A stretch of DNA of 64,000 bases from Sciurus carolinensis. Taxonomy: Eukaryota > Chordata > Mammalia > Rodentia > Sciuridae. The notes under the pieces are model-generated. The model was not told where the DNA came from and made no database searches. It worked only from the letters and a program-made list of their open reading frames with translations. The first letter of the stretch is position 1, and each line of letters starts with the position of its first letter. Where the stretch lies: NCBI RefSeq assembly GCF_902686445.1, contig NC_062225.1:93918581-93982580 (forward strand), written 5' to 3'. Below are positions 31,166 through 44,830 of this stretch, piece by piece. A program made the translations under genes and the position numbers.

Positions 31166-33509
31166 GCAGTGGTGAGGGCGCAGGAGCAGAGGCAGGCCAG
31201 GAGGACAGGTGCTCCGGGGGAAATAGCTGTGGTCAGATTCAGGATGTTTCTCCAGGGGAGCTGGGTGTGGCGCCCTTCCTGACATGGAGCCCTTCCTGAG
31301 GTGGAGCTGTGCGTACAGGAGGCAGGGATGGGTTCCAGTGCGGGGGCAGTGCCTGACTCCGGCTGGCGCCCTGGCCCTGCAGGACCTCAGCAGACACGTG
31401 GTCCTCAGACCCTGAATATCAGGTGTGAACAGGGACCAGGAAGGACACCAAGACTGACCCTCCTCACCCCCCTACTCTGAACGGAAGCACAGGTCCCCTG
31501 GAGTTTTCTGCTTCCACACTGGTGGGGAGGCCCAGAAGAAAACCAGCATCACTATGAAGCTGTGCAACCTTCCACGCTGCTGCCTCGCTCCCAGGGTGCA
31601 GGGTTCCTTCTGTGAACGGCTCAGTGTGCCCTGCTGCCAGACGGGGAGAGCGTCAGCGTGACCGCACAGCTGGCCCTCACGCCTCTGTGTGCACACGGAT
31701 TCACTTCAGAGCCACACTGTGCATCTGACCTGCTCAGGTAGCAGCACCATGGGGTTATTTGCAAGCAATTGGAACACTGCTGCTCTTGAACACCTTGATG
31801 AGGAGCCGGGTCAGGCCATTAGGGGAATGGACATCCACTGTGCAGTGACCCGGTGACCATGGTGAGGCTGGCCGCCGGCACAGGGAGCAGCAGCTCGTTC
31901 TCGGGGGGACCTGGCACACACACACTGAGGCTTAGGTGTTGCCCTCGCAGGTCAGAGAGGATGAAAAGAGCGTTTGGGTAGAGAGCTGTTACCAACAGCA
32001 CCTGCACCTGCCCACAACTTACAGATGTCCACCCAGCCTGTCTGGTGACTGTGGACACTACGAGGGGCAGGGAGAGGAGGAAAAGCGGACCTCTCCTGGA
32101 GAAGTGCTCCGTTTTCACCTTTGGCAGGAGGGACATGCCACGCTCTCAGACACGCAGCCTCCTACACGTAGGTGATAGCGCAAGGACTCAAACATATTCC
32201 TAAGTCCTTAAAATGACCACTTCAAATGCACACGTACTTCCTGGTCCAAGAGCGATACAGCGCCTTTCTGCTTCGGCCCTTGAGAAGCAGGCAGATGCCC
32301 TTGAAATGATGCTTCTGAACCCTTTTGTCCTTCAAGCTCCCAGCCAAACCCCTAGCCAGACCTGGTCAGCCTTGGCCAGACCAGTGAGGGCAGCTTCCAG
32401 CCAGCAGCTGAGTGCTGTGCTGCCCAACAGGACACGACCCTCCCACTGGCAAGCCCCGGGCACCTGGCTTCTCCATGGTGGCCATGCGCCATTTTGCTCT
32501 GGTTGTCTGGTGGCCTGTGTCACGTGCTAGGACTTCAGGTGGGACTCCAGCCGTGGACAGCTGACATCTCTAAAGAACTTTGAACATTGCAGCAAATGGC
32601 AGATTCAAGCCATTCACTAAACCAGTTAATGGGTGGGTGGGAAAATACTTATTTGTCCCACACAAACTTGTGAGAAACCTGAGTTCTGAGGCAGAACAGC
32701 TGAGGGCAGCTGACAGGGTCAGTGCACAGCCAGGACAATGCACTGCAGCCTGCCCTGCACTCAGGGGGCCAAGTCCTCAGCATGTCTTCACGGCAGGCAT
32801 GAGGAGCACTGGGCACACAGCTGGAGGCTGGCCAGCGTGGGGAAGTCTGCGTGTCCTGGCGAGTGTGAGAGCCTGCTTCCCCTCCACGCTACACAGCCTC
32901 CAGCTCCAGCAGGAGGTAGCCTGAGCCCTGCTGAGCAGAGCTCTGACCCAAGGCCCTCTGAGCTCCCCTGCTGGGTCCTTCTACATCACCTCCTCTCCAC
33001 TTTCCAAATTCAAAAATGGTCTTGGGAAAACCAGAATTTTGCCTGTTTTCAGACCTGGGTTGTTTGTAGACAGAAATTACATGAGCGTTGGGTCATTTTG
33101 AGCAGGCTCCCTCCTCTGGGGCAACTCTCGTCTGGAAGGCTCTGCCCAGAGGTCTCTCTTTTCAGGTCCTTCCTCATGGTTTGGAGTGCCGTCTCCCTCT
33201 GCTCTTCCCACAGGACAGGCTCCTTCCTCTCCTGTCCCCTGCCATTCCTCGCCACACCTGTGATACTCATGAGGCTGAAGGTAGCGGGAAGTTAAGAGCT
33301 TTCTGTTGCTAAGTCTTCAGGCTCAGAGCTCCCACGTTCCCTGCCTCGTGGCAGAGCATGTCTCCCTGTTGGGTGTTCTGTTTCTGTTGGCTAGCCACTT
33401 GCTTTAAATTAGACATGCAGTTTTCACCTTAGTCACTTGGTGCTACCAAGACTCAGTCCTGTGGGCCAGGGCTCTTACAGATCTCATCAGAGGGCATGCT
33501 CCACACCCC

Positions 33510-33605
33510 AAGGACTTGGGCACCTTTGTTCAGGGCTATATGCCCAGAGTCCAGAATGGTGCCTGGCCACATTGGACACTGGACAGACATTTGTGTTCAT
33601 TGCAT
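33510..33605 (+). repeat. Possible L2/MIR tail fragment
   Basis: 'gcccagagtccagaatggtgcctggccac...gacagacatttgtg' resembles the shared L2/MIR end (ccccagcacctagcacagtgcctggcacatag...aataaatgtttg). Diverged. Confidence 0.4.
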
Positions 33606-34269
33606 CACAACTTCCAGATGCTCCTGTGGACTCTGGCCTCCCACAGGGGAGGTGGTCACATGCCACGGTTCCATGGGCGTGACTGAGCTGTGATACCACA
33701 TCTCACCCTTAGAATCTGTCGGCAGTGATGAGGCAGCCCTCCACCTCTCTGGGTGCTTCTTAGCTCTTGATATCTTGGAAATACTGGAAATGCCTGTCTC
33801 TAGTGTTGAATTCCCCAGGGATGTCTGGAGCAAGTGTTTAGGCTAAAAGGAAATAGTTTTAATGTTTGCTTTTTGTTTCATTGCAAGTATTTGGGATCCA
33901 TCACTTGTTTCCTTCGATCTATTATTTATCTTTCTAAAACTCTGGTCAGTATGTGCAAGTTGCATTAATGAAGATCCCTCAAAGGCCTGGGGCCTCTGAG
34001 AGCTTTGGGCCATCAGCATGTGCCGTGAGCAGCTAGGGCACGGGGTGCTCACCTTCCTGCTGAGCACAGCACCTCGAGGCTTCCAGGCCCTCCAAAGGCC
34101 ATGGCAGGAGCTCCGAGCACAGGTCACACACAGACCCAGAGCCAGACCTCCTGAGGGAAGACCTGGCTTGGCCGCCCTGCAGTCCTGGTGAGGTGCCCCG
34201 CCTTTCCTGCCTCCCTCTTCAGGATGGGGACAGACTGGCACGTTCTCACAGGTGGTTTTAAAGACCAGG

Positions 34270-34355
34270 TGAGTCATGTTTGTAAAGTGCTCACAATAGC
34301 ACTGGTGTCCAGAACAGCTGTACAATGCTTTTGTTAAATGAGCGACTAAGGACAG
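34270..34355 (+). repeat. Possible MIR 3' fragment
   Basis: 'tgtaaagtgctcacaatagcactgg' and 'aatgcttttgttaaatgag' follow the order of the MIR 3' half (aaagcgcttagaacagtgcctgg...ctcaataaatgtt). Diverged; by-eye call. Confidence 0.35.
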
Positions 34356-35964
34356 GGACCACATGGAGACCAGCATGAGAGTCTCAGTAGGCCAGGCCAA
34401 AGGAACTCTGAGACTGCTTGGTGGAGGGGGAGGCGTCAGAAGAAAAGGACTAAAATTTAACCCAATTCCAACAACAAATGAAATAGGACTTCTTGTCTTT
34501 GAAGCTCCCAAAACCAAGATCAAAATATTTCAAAGATAAAAGAATTCTATTTTCCTAATCTGTCTTTTCCTCACTCTGGTCTAACATGGTATGATTTTAG
34601 AATACTTACATCAGACTTGCAAATCAGGTTTAGAATCATCAAATAAAAATGTCCATCCGTCGGCCGGCTTTACTCCCACCCGGTCCACGCTCGTTCCACT
34701 GCCCCCCTGAATTCTGACGTGCTTTCCAAGGGGTGTATTTTGATCACCTTTATTCTTTGTCATTTCCTTATTTTTCAAATGATTTTGAATCCATGCTTCA
34801 TCTCTCATGCTTCATGATAAGACCTGCTACAGTGAAGGTGTCTCCGTGTCCTGCGTCCCTGGGGGTGAGAGCCTCTCCTGAGGCTGCAAGTCCTCTCTCT
34901 TGGTTTCCTTCTCTAACTTCCAAGCCAGGCAGGTCTGGTGACTTGGGGTGGTCTGTTGTGAAACCGTGAGCTCTAGCTCTTCTGTGTTCGGTGCCTTTCC
35001 AGAAAGCCACTGTGGTCCCTGAGGGGTTATTAGCCCTGTACGTCAGGTTCCACGTGGCTTCTGTAAGTGACATGTCATCTGAGGTCAGTTCCGAGGCTTC
35101 CTGACTTTGTCTCTCAGCAATGGCCCTTGTTGCTGCTCCAGGGTGCTTTGGATATTGACTTCTTACCTCAGGAACAACTGTTCAGTGCAGACCAGGGTGG
35201 GGGTGCATGACAGGACTTCTTTCGCTGGCTGTCTTGGGTGCTTTCCAGATGCTTGGTGTCTACCCACACGCTCATTCATTCAGCATGTTCTTACTCCAGC
35301 TCTCGCTCATGCTGGCCCACAATGCTGAAGACAGAGAGACCCAGGCAGAGCGTGGCCTTCGGGGCGGCTGGCCAGGAGTTCACCTCCCTGTGACGGAGGA
35401 GGAGGGACCCATGGAACCTGAGCTCAGACCTCTTCCTCACCAAGATCAATTAGATGAACTCAATTCTCTCTTCTAAAAAGGCAGCAGAAGCCTCTGCCCC
35501 AGCTTCACACTCCCTGTGGGAACAAATGAACTCACACCTCATCTGACCCTGGTTGTGGGGCAGGATGGAGGGCCAGAGGTCCGTCTGTGATTGCAGGTGG
35601 ACAATCACACCCATTTTTCACATGAGGGAGCAAGGGGCCGAGAGCGACGGACTCTCAGAGTCACAGGGAACTTAGTTGTCAGACCAAGTCTGGTGGACCT
35701 TCCGACCGCTCAGCCCAGAGACCTTTCGCCAGCGTGACACAGACCCCTGCCCCGGCACCACAGACCTCCCAGCCCCGTAAGGGCCAGCTCTGGGACTGGA
35801 GACGTGGCCTACGAGCGGTTTCGGCTCAGTCTCCACTCTCAACCTACCGGGACTCGATTGCACACCTGGGAAGCAGGCAGGGCCTGGGCCTGAAGAGCAG
35901 TGGAGCTGAGGCCCTGCCCTGTGGCTGCGGCTCTGTCCACCTGAGCAGTAGCTTGGCGATGCCG

Positions 35965-36156
35965 TCGAGAGCACCCGTTGGCCTGTCATCCCAGCAGCTC
36001 AGGAAGCTGAGGCAGGACGATCGTGAGTTCAAAGCCAGCCTCAGTAACTTAGTGAGACCCTGCCTCCAGATAAAAAATAAAAAGGAGTGGAGATGTGGCT
36101 CAGTGGTTACGTGCCCCCAGGTTCAATCCCAAGTACCACCACCAAAAAGAAAAGGA
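35965..36156 (+). mobile_element. Composite B1-ID SINE (squirrel 'MEN'-like)
   Basis: The left part is a 7SL-derived B1 monomer (cctgtcatcccagcagctca, ggaagctgaggcaggacgat, gtgagttcaaagccagcctc, agtgagaccctgcctc). An A-rich joiner (agataaaaaataaaaagg) leads to an ID-like tRNA part (agatgtggctcagtggtta, aggttcaatcccaagtacca) and an A-rich tail. This B1+ID fusion layout is the one I associate with Sciuridae, so it is the main taxonomic clue in the window. Confidence 0.9.
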
Positions 36157-37389
36157 AGAGTACCAGTACTGGTGTGCCGGTGTGCCTCGTCGACCGGAAC
36201 GGCAGAAGCAGAGGAAGCGTGGGCCAGGAGGTGAGGCTGGGAGGAAGAGCCAGAGCACTGAGCCTGGCCGCGGGAATGGATCTCCACAGCAGGACTCCCC
36301 AGATATCTTCTCTGAGCTGAGTCTCTTCAAAGGAAACACTGCAGGTGTCAAAATCAGAGCTGTCTTTCGTGAGGGTGAGCCACACCTGGAGGAGGAGGTG
36401 ATATGGAGCACCTTTCCTCACCTGCAGAAGTCTGGCTGGTCTGCATGGGAGGCTGTGTGGCGCCTTAGACGGGAACAGAGCCACGCTGTTCCCTTCCACG
36501 ACGGGCCACAGGTGGACGCACAGCAGAAGAGTGAGGGTGGCCACTGGCACAGGACCCAGCTCAGTGCCTCCTCTAGGCCTCTCACCTCAGCCCCCTGGCG
36601 AGGCTTCCCTGGAGCTGGGGGCTGCTATCGTCAGGGTGGTCGTGTGTGAGCTTCTCGTGGCCCAGGGGATGAAGGGGGTCCCGGGAGGAGGCTTCCAGAC
36701 CATCGCTGAGCGGAAGCAGGCCCCAGGAGCACTCCTCCTGCCAGCACAACTGACAAAGCCTGCCTTGGCTCCAGGACTCCGCGGCTCAGGTGCACTTGTT
36801 TCTGCCACCGCGGGTCTTCCTGCAGGTCGTCCTGCAGGCCGAAGCAAGCTCAGTGAGTGGCCTCAGTGCAACACCTGCCTGCGGAGAGCCACCGCAGAGA
36901 GCCACTGTGAGACCGGCCCCTTGGGCGAAGGAGGCAGCAGCTCTGCCCGTGTCCCTCAGCCCTGCAGGAGTCCAGCTCAGCCAGGGGGTGAAGGCTGCAT
37001 GCTTCCCGTGCACTTCCTGTTCCAAGATGCTCGGGGTGGAGAGCTCAGGGGGGCAGACACCAGCTCCTATTCAAGCAGCCCGAGGCCGCTCGCTGTCTGG
37101 GTAGCTTCGGCTTGTTCCTGCACTTGGTGAACCAGGCTTCTTCACTCTAAAACTGGACTGAGACTACTTACATCTCCCAAGCCTGAGACAAGGACTAATA
37201 CTGAGCTAACTTTTCATTGCCGGGTGCTGCACCCAGCGAACTGCTGGTGGCCACTGATCAAAACAGACCAGGGGTAGGGAGAAAGGAGGGCATGTTCCAA
37301 GCGCCACCCCACACCAGAAAACACTTCCCCCCCAAGAGAAAGCTCCTGTCCTCCCGGAGCTGGGAAGGAAGAGAGGCAGGTCGCCATGT

Positions 37390-38010
37390 TCTCATGCAAC
37401 ATGCACACACACAGGCACACCACACAGGTGTGTGAACACAACACACACACCACACACCACCCCCATAGCCACATGCATGTGTGCACATACCACATGTATA
37501 GGCACTCCTACAAGCCTGCACAGACCTCATGCATTCACTTGCATGTGCACATACACGGCACACATGCACATCTACACCGTAAAGCATACACACACACCCC
37601 ATGCATGTGCACACACACATACACATGACACCTGCACACACAGAGAGCTCACACATGCACACACCACACACATGTGCACATACACAGCACACATGCACAT
37701 CCACACTCATAAAGCACACACACACACCCCACATACATGCACACACACAGCTCACATGCACACACACCACACGAATGTGCAAATACACAGTACACATGAA
37801 CATTCATACCCATAAAGCACACACACACACCCCACACACGTGCACACACAGAGTTCATACATGCACACATACCACACACATGTGCACATACACAGCACAC
37901 ATGCACATCCACGCTCATAAAGCACACACGCACAACCCACGCATGTGCATACACACTCCACACACGCACACGTGCACACGGAGAACACACATGCGGCACG
38001 TGGACATGCA
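37390..38010. repeat. CA-rich satellite-like array with ~103-129 bp higher-order unit
   Basis: More than 600 bases of interrupted CA/TG sequence. A recognisable anchor (tacacagcacacatgcacat and variants) recurs at 37552, 37681, 37784 and 37889, giving spacings of 129, 103 and 105 bases. Each unit also carries a 'cataaagcacacacacacaccc' type segment. Long open frames in several frames (Thr/His-rich on plus, Cys/Val-rich on minus) are artefacts. The alternating purine-pyrimidine composition could favour Z-DNA (inference). Confidence 0.92.
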
Positions 38011-41000
38011 CACACATGCACTCCCAGCAAAAGATGGCAGCTGCCAAGAACAGCCAGCTACTGAGCGGGGGCTCCTACCCCAGCCTCAGGAGACTGGGCA
38101 CCCTGTGCCCTTTCCAGCAGGACAAGGCCTCGTCCCCAGGACCTGTGACCCCTGCAGAGCACAGAACTCCAGGGGGCATGTGCTTCAGATCTGATGGAGG
38201 TCCAGGGACATGTAGAAAAGAGAATTCCAGCAAACACACGGTTTATGTCTGTTTTAGACACCGACGTGTGAGCTGAGCTCTGAGGCAGTGTGGCTTGGAC
38301 TCTCGCAGGAGCCTGGCCACTCCTGGTTCTGGCTGGCTTTATCTATTTTTTCCTGTACATTATAGAAGCAGCCTGCCCCACAGAGATGACGGAGGGGAGA
38401 GAGAGCCTGGCAACATTGTCACCATAGCAACCCTCCCCCCTCCCCCGCCTCCCTTCCCAGCCCTAGGGCAGGCCCTCAAAGGGAGCAGGGGGCACAGAGG
38501 GAAGGCCAGGTGCAGAGCATCCCACCCCAAGCCTTCAAAGAGCCTCCTGCAAGCCTGGCAGTGCCTGCCCTGCCTTCTGAGCAGCCAGGAAGGTCCCCTG
38601 GGTGCCCTGCATGCTGGCAGGATGAGGAGGGCAATCTGCAGGCTCCCCGCCACGGGCTTTCTTCCTCCCTCCCTTCCCTTTCTCAGAAGTGGCTCTTCCT
38701 GTTCTTCCTCCATGGCTTAGGTAACAGCAAGTGGGTTTTAAAGCAGAATTCTTTTCCTAAGAAACACATTTCTGGTATTACACGTGATGTTTTTCTTAAA
38801 ATTCAATTTGAGACAGCCAGGTCTTTAAAAAAATTTTCAAAACTCAGAACCAAAGCCATGAAAGAGCCAGTGAAGGAAGAGGGACAGTGCTGGCACTACG
38901 TCGCCTCTCAGCAGACGCAAGCGCGCCCTGGCCTGGGCAGCTTCCCCACTCCTCTGTTCCTGAGAACAGCGAACATGATCAAGGCAACGTGCCCGCCGCG
39001 GCCGAGTCCACCCATCTGAATTGACAAGCACATCTATATTTAATCACCAGACTGTCGCAGGCAGCCCCACGGCAAGGAGAGGCGCTGCAGACAAAGGCAA
39101 GTGTGGATGAAGCCCTGCTCCCCAGCAGAGTCAGTGAGGTCCCCGCTCCCCACTGAGCTGCGGACGCGATTGCCAGGCGCCCTGGGGCACCTGCCACTCA
39201 CCGACTCTGCCTTCCTTCTGACAGAACTCCTCTCCCCGGGTCCACGACATGCCCCTGCAGGAGGGGCACTGTCTCAGTGTGGTGATTAGTGGCAGGTGCT
39301 GAGCCAGCCCAGCCGTAGGACTCGCCACAGGGGGGTGGCTGGGACAGTGAGAGCAAGGCCTCCTGCCCTGCGTGGGGTGTGTGGCCCCCAGGGACGCGAG
39401 CGCCAGCTCTCCTCCACAGCCCTGCCATTCTGCCCAGCGGCTGTACCCTCCACCCTCGCACTGGCAGCCTGGACCCCACCCCACTCCTCGCCTTGCCAAT
39501 TACTGCAGGTCGCTGTGCCTGTGAGTCTGAAAAGCAGGGAGGATGATGGCAGAGTCCCACTCCTGGGACTGAAGATGAGATGCAGCCAGGACACAGAGGG
39601 TACACGTGAGCACGGGACTTTCAGGACGTGGCGCCTCCTGCAGCGAGGATTCACTGGCTCTTGGGATTAGTCCTGTGGGACTCGAGGCTTCCTTCTGCCT
39701 GAGAAGCTGCCCTGGGCTCTAGGCTGTCACCTAAGCCTATGAGGTCCTCTCTGGCCCAGCCCAGGTCCTAGAAACTGCACCCACACCTCACAGTCCTCAG
39801 TGGACCCCAGTGGGCCTGTGGGCAGTATCCTTCCTTCTTCACAGACACAAACCCGAGGCGCACTAAGGTCGAGGAGCTCACAGGAACTGCAGGGAGCTTC
39901 AGATTGCCAGGATTGCGAGCGTTCCCACAGCTCCTGAGCTGCCTCTGAGCCAGCAGGGCTCCCAGCAGGGCTGGGAGGGGTCATGGTGCTGTGCTGGGTC
40001 TACCAGACCATGCACCTTGTGGGCAGATTCCATCATTGCCTATAACCTCCTCGAAGCCTAACCTGAACCAGGCACCAGGTGCTCGCTGTTAGCAGGCTGG
40101 CCACAGGAAAGACCTTCATTCCTGCCTCCCCTGTGGAGAGGCTGGGGAGAGCACACCAGTCCCCCGGGCAGCTGGGAGAAATCCAGCAATAGCTCATGCA
40201 GGACGGAAGTCTGAAGCTCAAGGACACTGGACAAACCAAGGGCACTGGACAAGCTCAATTGCAGAGGGCAAGACTGAGCAATGACCACAGCCACCTGGAC
40301 CCCAGTTGTGCACAGGAAGACCTCAGGACAGGACACAGGGACTTCAGGAGAGGTCTGCGACCTCAGTGCCTTGCTTGCTGGTCAGAAGCCTGAGGAGAAC
40401 ACCTTCAAGTGGTGGCTTATGAGAAGGCACCCAGACCCTCTGCCTCTGCTTCCTCCAGGAAACCCGGGCCTGGCACCACCCGAGGAGTGCAGCAGGGCTG
40501 AGCGGGCACCATGCACCCAGGGCACACCCAGACAGAGGAGGGTAGTGTGGATGGGGACAGCAGGATGGCACAGACCTGTGCAGGGTGGGCACTCCCACAG
40601 GCGAGCCTCATGGCTCAGGAGGCAGTGACCTGTATAGAAGCCTTGGTGTCGTCACAACCTGGGCACAGAGGCCTCCCTGGGTTGCTGCGCTCAGCATGAC
40701 TGTTTTCTGTCGGTGTCGGGAGAGACTTCACGTGCACCCATCATGAAAGGCAAGGGCCTCATGGAATCCTGCAAGAGGTGTCACCATCCCACTGGGGATG
40801 ATGGACACTTGTCCTCCTCATTGTGGTCATTAGCTGGCATCATCCCAACCTCCCACTAGGTCTCCACAGCTCTTGGTGGTCACTGGTGTCCTCAAACACA
40901 ATGGGCAGCACCGAGTTCCACAGGACAGACTCCATGCTCCACCAGATGGTCAGAATACTCAGCCTACAGGGTCCCAGTCACTATGGGAATGATACCTCCC

Positions 41001-43770
41001 TCCTCCTGAGACGCCAAGCTCAACTGGCTTAAGCCAGTCACTCTGTCTCCCTCCTCTCTTCTCTTCCCTGAGCGCAGCATCCCCAGTGCTTCCTTTCCTC
41101 GCGTGATGTGACGAGTCCTTGCACTTTCCCAGCACTCTTGGAACATGGCATCTCTGACAGTGTCTGTGGCAGCCTGACCAAAACATGCTGCTTCTCTTCC
41201 CAGGTGCCTCCTGCACTTCGTCAGAAGAGAACGTGTCAGGCAGGGCCACCATCTTGGGATCCAAGCTCAGTTTTCCCTGTCTCTGTGGTTCAGCTCAGTT
41301 TGCTTTCATTTTGTTCTCCAAAGCACATCCTCCTGGTCCACCCAGGCTACGTCCCCATTGCTCTCAAGTACTCCAGATGGAAGAGAGCCAGACTTCCCTG
41401 GCGGAGGCCCGAGGTGAACTGGAGTCCCTTGCATCTTGTGCTCCTCATCTGGGAAGGGCACAAGCAGCACATCCCATTCAGTTCTCCAACCTTAGTTGAC
41501 TCTTTGGTTACATCCTGCCAGCAATCAGAGAGTTCAGGGAAGGATGGCTGGCTTTCTCCCCAAGAAGTCAGAGCAGGGACTGAGGCCAGGGGTGGACATG
41601 GCCATGATGGAGTCTCCGCCCTCGGGACACATCTGCACATGCTCCCACTCTGCTGAGGCCGCATGTGCAACTCAGCCTCTGGGGAACCTGCCCTGCAGTG
41701 TCACCTGCCCTGTGGTCACTGAGGGTATAGGAGATTCTGGGAATCGCGGGCTGCTTGCAGCAAGCCTGATGGGCTTCCTCTCCACCACACCACCCCTCCT
41801 TCCTCCTCCTTCCTGTCTCACCTCCCTCAGTCCTGACTTCCTCCCTCCTCTGAACACCCAGTCACTGGTTCACTCCTCACCGGTGGATGGGTACTTCTGA
41901 CAGCTTCTGTGGCAGGCGCCCTGACCACCAAACGCCACTCTCTTGCCCACCCTCCTCACAGGCATGAGAGCCAGGGGAGCCAGGTCTTCAGAACCCACTG
42001 CGCTATGTCCAGGACACACACAGCAAACAGCACCTACCTCCCTTTCCATTCCTCCCTCCTGAGCCCCAGCTCCCTAGGAACCAGTCCTTGGAAGCACAAA
42101 CAGGAGCGCATGAACCTGGCTCGAGAGGACGGACAGGCCAGGGATAGCCTCAGGGACTGGAGCGCACAGGAGATCTGGTGTCCACTCATGAGGAGCTGCC
42201 AGCAGTCGCCTCCACTGCCTTGCCCTCGTGTGACCTTTCCTAAGAGGCTCACCTCATTTGGGTCTGTTACCTTGCCTGTAAAGGATATTTAAGTAATCAA
42301 TTTCTAAAGCCCCTTACTAAACTAAATATGTGAAATCCTTGTCAATTTGACCAAAAGCCCAATATTTGAAATGAGACGGAGGCAGATTTCTATGGGAAGG
42401 AGAAGGGACTTGCCTCTTAGAGTATAATCAGGGAGGCTGAAAAGGAGAAGGTAACAGGAAAAACAAGCTTTAAAACCAGATAGTCACAAATTGGAGGAGG
42501 GGGCATGAGGCAAATTTGGGAAGAAAAGAGAGATAACCCAGAGCATGAGGAGGCAGAGAAGTCCAGGGCTGCCCAGCTGCAGGTGGAGTATGGAAACTTT
42601 ATTCCTCCTGATTTGGTGTAAAATGTTTTCTCTGGGAGATGAGGTAGGGGCTTCAAGAATAGCAGATTCTCAAACCCGACAAACTGGAAAAGCAGGCAGG
42701 GACAATAAAAGGCAGGAGAAAGGAAGATCAGGAGCAGCCTCTCAGTCTCTGCTGGAGAGGAGAGGAGCAGGCGTGCCTCTGTGTGTGTCCCGTCTTCCCT
42801 CTGCTGTCCTGGGCGACCCCACTCTAAGTGCCGGCCAGGTCTGAAGCTTTCAAACACTGACCTTCTGAATGATAGAAGCTCCTTCCTCGTTCAACTAGAA
42901 AGGAGCGTTAAGCCCATTCCCGGGTAGAGAAAGGGAGATGACAGCCTGTGCCACCCGGGTCCCAAGAGCCGCCCAGCTCCCAGCGCATCCACACCAGAGG
43001 CTGTGTTGGGCCCAGCAGAACCAGTCTGTCCAGCACTCTGGACCTCCGTGTCCTGGGATGCGGAAGCCCTGGGTCTGAGCTGCCCTGTGGAGTTTCTGAA
43101 CAGCACTTCCGGAGCTGGTGGTGTGCTGCGTGTGCAGGCCTCCAGGTGGAAGGGGGTGTCGCTGGGCACGTGGTAGAGGGTTGGTCGTCTCGAGTGCAGT
43201 CCAGTTCTCATGGTGTCGAGGAACGGACCTGGTCCAGGCAGCAGCCCTTGCAGGAAGCCCTGCCCCTCCCTGTTCCACGCCTACCAATAAGCTCCAGGGA
43301 TTCCTTTCCGAGTTTGACAACTCAGCATTTGAAGACCAGCTGGGAATGTTCACAAACACTTTTCCACTTGTAGAGGCAGAGCCGTTTGTGAAAACATTCC
43401 TGGGCCTTCTAGCCATGTGTTGAGTACAGTAGGACAGTCAGTCCAGCACATCTCCACCCTGTGCCCAGGGCCAGGAAGGAACCCCACGGCAGTGGCACAC
43501 AAGTCTAAATTTTGCCTGTCGCTGCCTGTAACTGGTTCTGCATGTCCTAGAGCTCAGTCTCACAGCTCAAGGTGAGTACTTCTCCTCAGGCCCCAGTCCT
43601 GCTCCCAGCCCTGATGAGGTTCTTCTGCATGTCCCCGCAGATCCCACCTGCATTGTGAGTGCCGTGGTGAATGCTTCAGGCCCGAATGAACCTGCTTACG
43701 ATGTGAGGGCTGAATCAGGAAGGGTGGTTTCTGTTGCCTTGAGTCAGCTGCACTAGTCACCTTTTGTATT

Positions 43771-43786
43771 TTTTTTTTTTTTTGCA
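43771..43786. repeat. Poly-T run
   Basis: About 16 consecutive T, possibly the tail of a minus-strand retroelement too diverged to name. Confidence 0.85.
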
Positions 43787-44589
43787 TGGGTCCTCCGAGT
43801 CCAATTCCAATTCTGACTGCAGCTGCCCTGCCTCTTGTTTAGCTGGTCCACTGCTGCTGGACGTGCATGTGCTCTGGCAGCAGTTTCCCATGGACACATC
43901 CCGTTAAATGAATGGGACATCAGGATGTGCTAGGTACGTTCTGCCGCACTGGACAGGAGCTTACTGCTGGATGTACCTGGGACGCCATTCAGCCATGCAG
44001 CAGTTCAGTGTTGGCACCGAGGGGTCTAAGTTAGCGTCCACCCCTGGGTTACAGGGGCAGCATGGTCCACACAGATGGCTCACGAGCTGAGACGTGTAGG
44101 CTGCATGATGGGAAAGATCAGAACACAGAACTGCATGCAGCATGTCAGCAAAGCTGCGGAGGCAGCCCCGTCCCCCAAGGAGCCGACCTGCTCAAGTGTC
44201 CACAGAGAGCGCAGGTGCGAGGCCAGTCTCACGGTTCTTGGTGGGTCCCAGATCCCTTCTCCTCCAGGGATGGAGCCAAGACCCCATGCCTCACACACCA
44301 CCACAGGCTCTGTGGTCCTTCAGAGGCAGGGGAGGGCGGAAGGCAGGGCTTAACTCAGGTCCTGCTGCAGGTGGTCCTCTGAGACAAGACCAAACCTGCC
44401 ACTTCCAATGGGCTGTGCAACAAGCGTTCTTGGACTACACTCTACAGATGCTGCACACATTCTGGCTGGCTGGTCGTGGGTGGCCTGGTAATGCTTGTGG
44501 ACATTGGACGGCACACTGGACTGCCAGGGAGCCACACAGCTCCTCCTGCTCAGTGTTTGCCACACCTATTATGTGCTAGACAAACCCAG

Positions 44590-44830
44590 GGGCGTGAGCA
44601 CTTTCCATGGGATTGTGACTGTGTCCAGGACGTGGTACAGTTCTGTGTGTCCAGTTCTGCAGCCTAGGAGCCATGGGCTGCACCACACACCTTCCATTCT
44701 GCCTCAGTATGTGGCAGGTGCTGCATCTTGGCTTGGTCAGTCCTATGCTGTGATGCTGGTACAGTGGCAAGTCACCAGGTGATGCACCCTCAGAACCTGT
44801 CCCAGGGTTAGGAAGCAGCACTGTGTTGGA
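44590..44830. mobile_element. Tigger/MER2-like (TcMar) DNA transposon fragment
   Basis: 'gttctgcagcctaggagcc', 'atgggctgcaccacacacct' and 'gtgatgctggtacagtggca...caccaggtgatgcaccctcagaac' keep the order of the Tigger/MER2 terminal region (gtagcctaggagc...aggctataccat...tatgatgttcgcacaatgacgaaatcgcctaacgacgcatttctcagaac). No transposase frame. Confidence 0.55.

Noticed and set aside
33843..34523. 226-aa minus frame
   Set aside because: No domain, crosses a possible MIR fragment, no gene structure around it.
37214..38194. Thr/His-rich and Cys/Val-rich frames of up to 197 aa
   Set aside because: They come from the CA-rich array; alternating dinucleotides lack stops in some frames.
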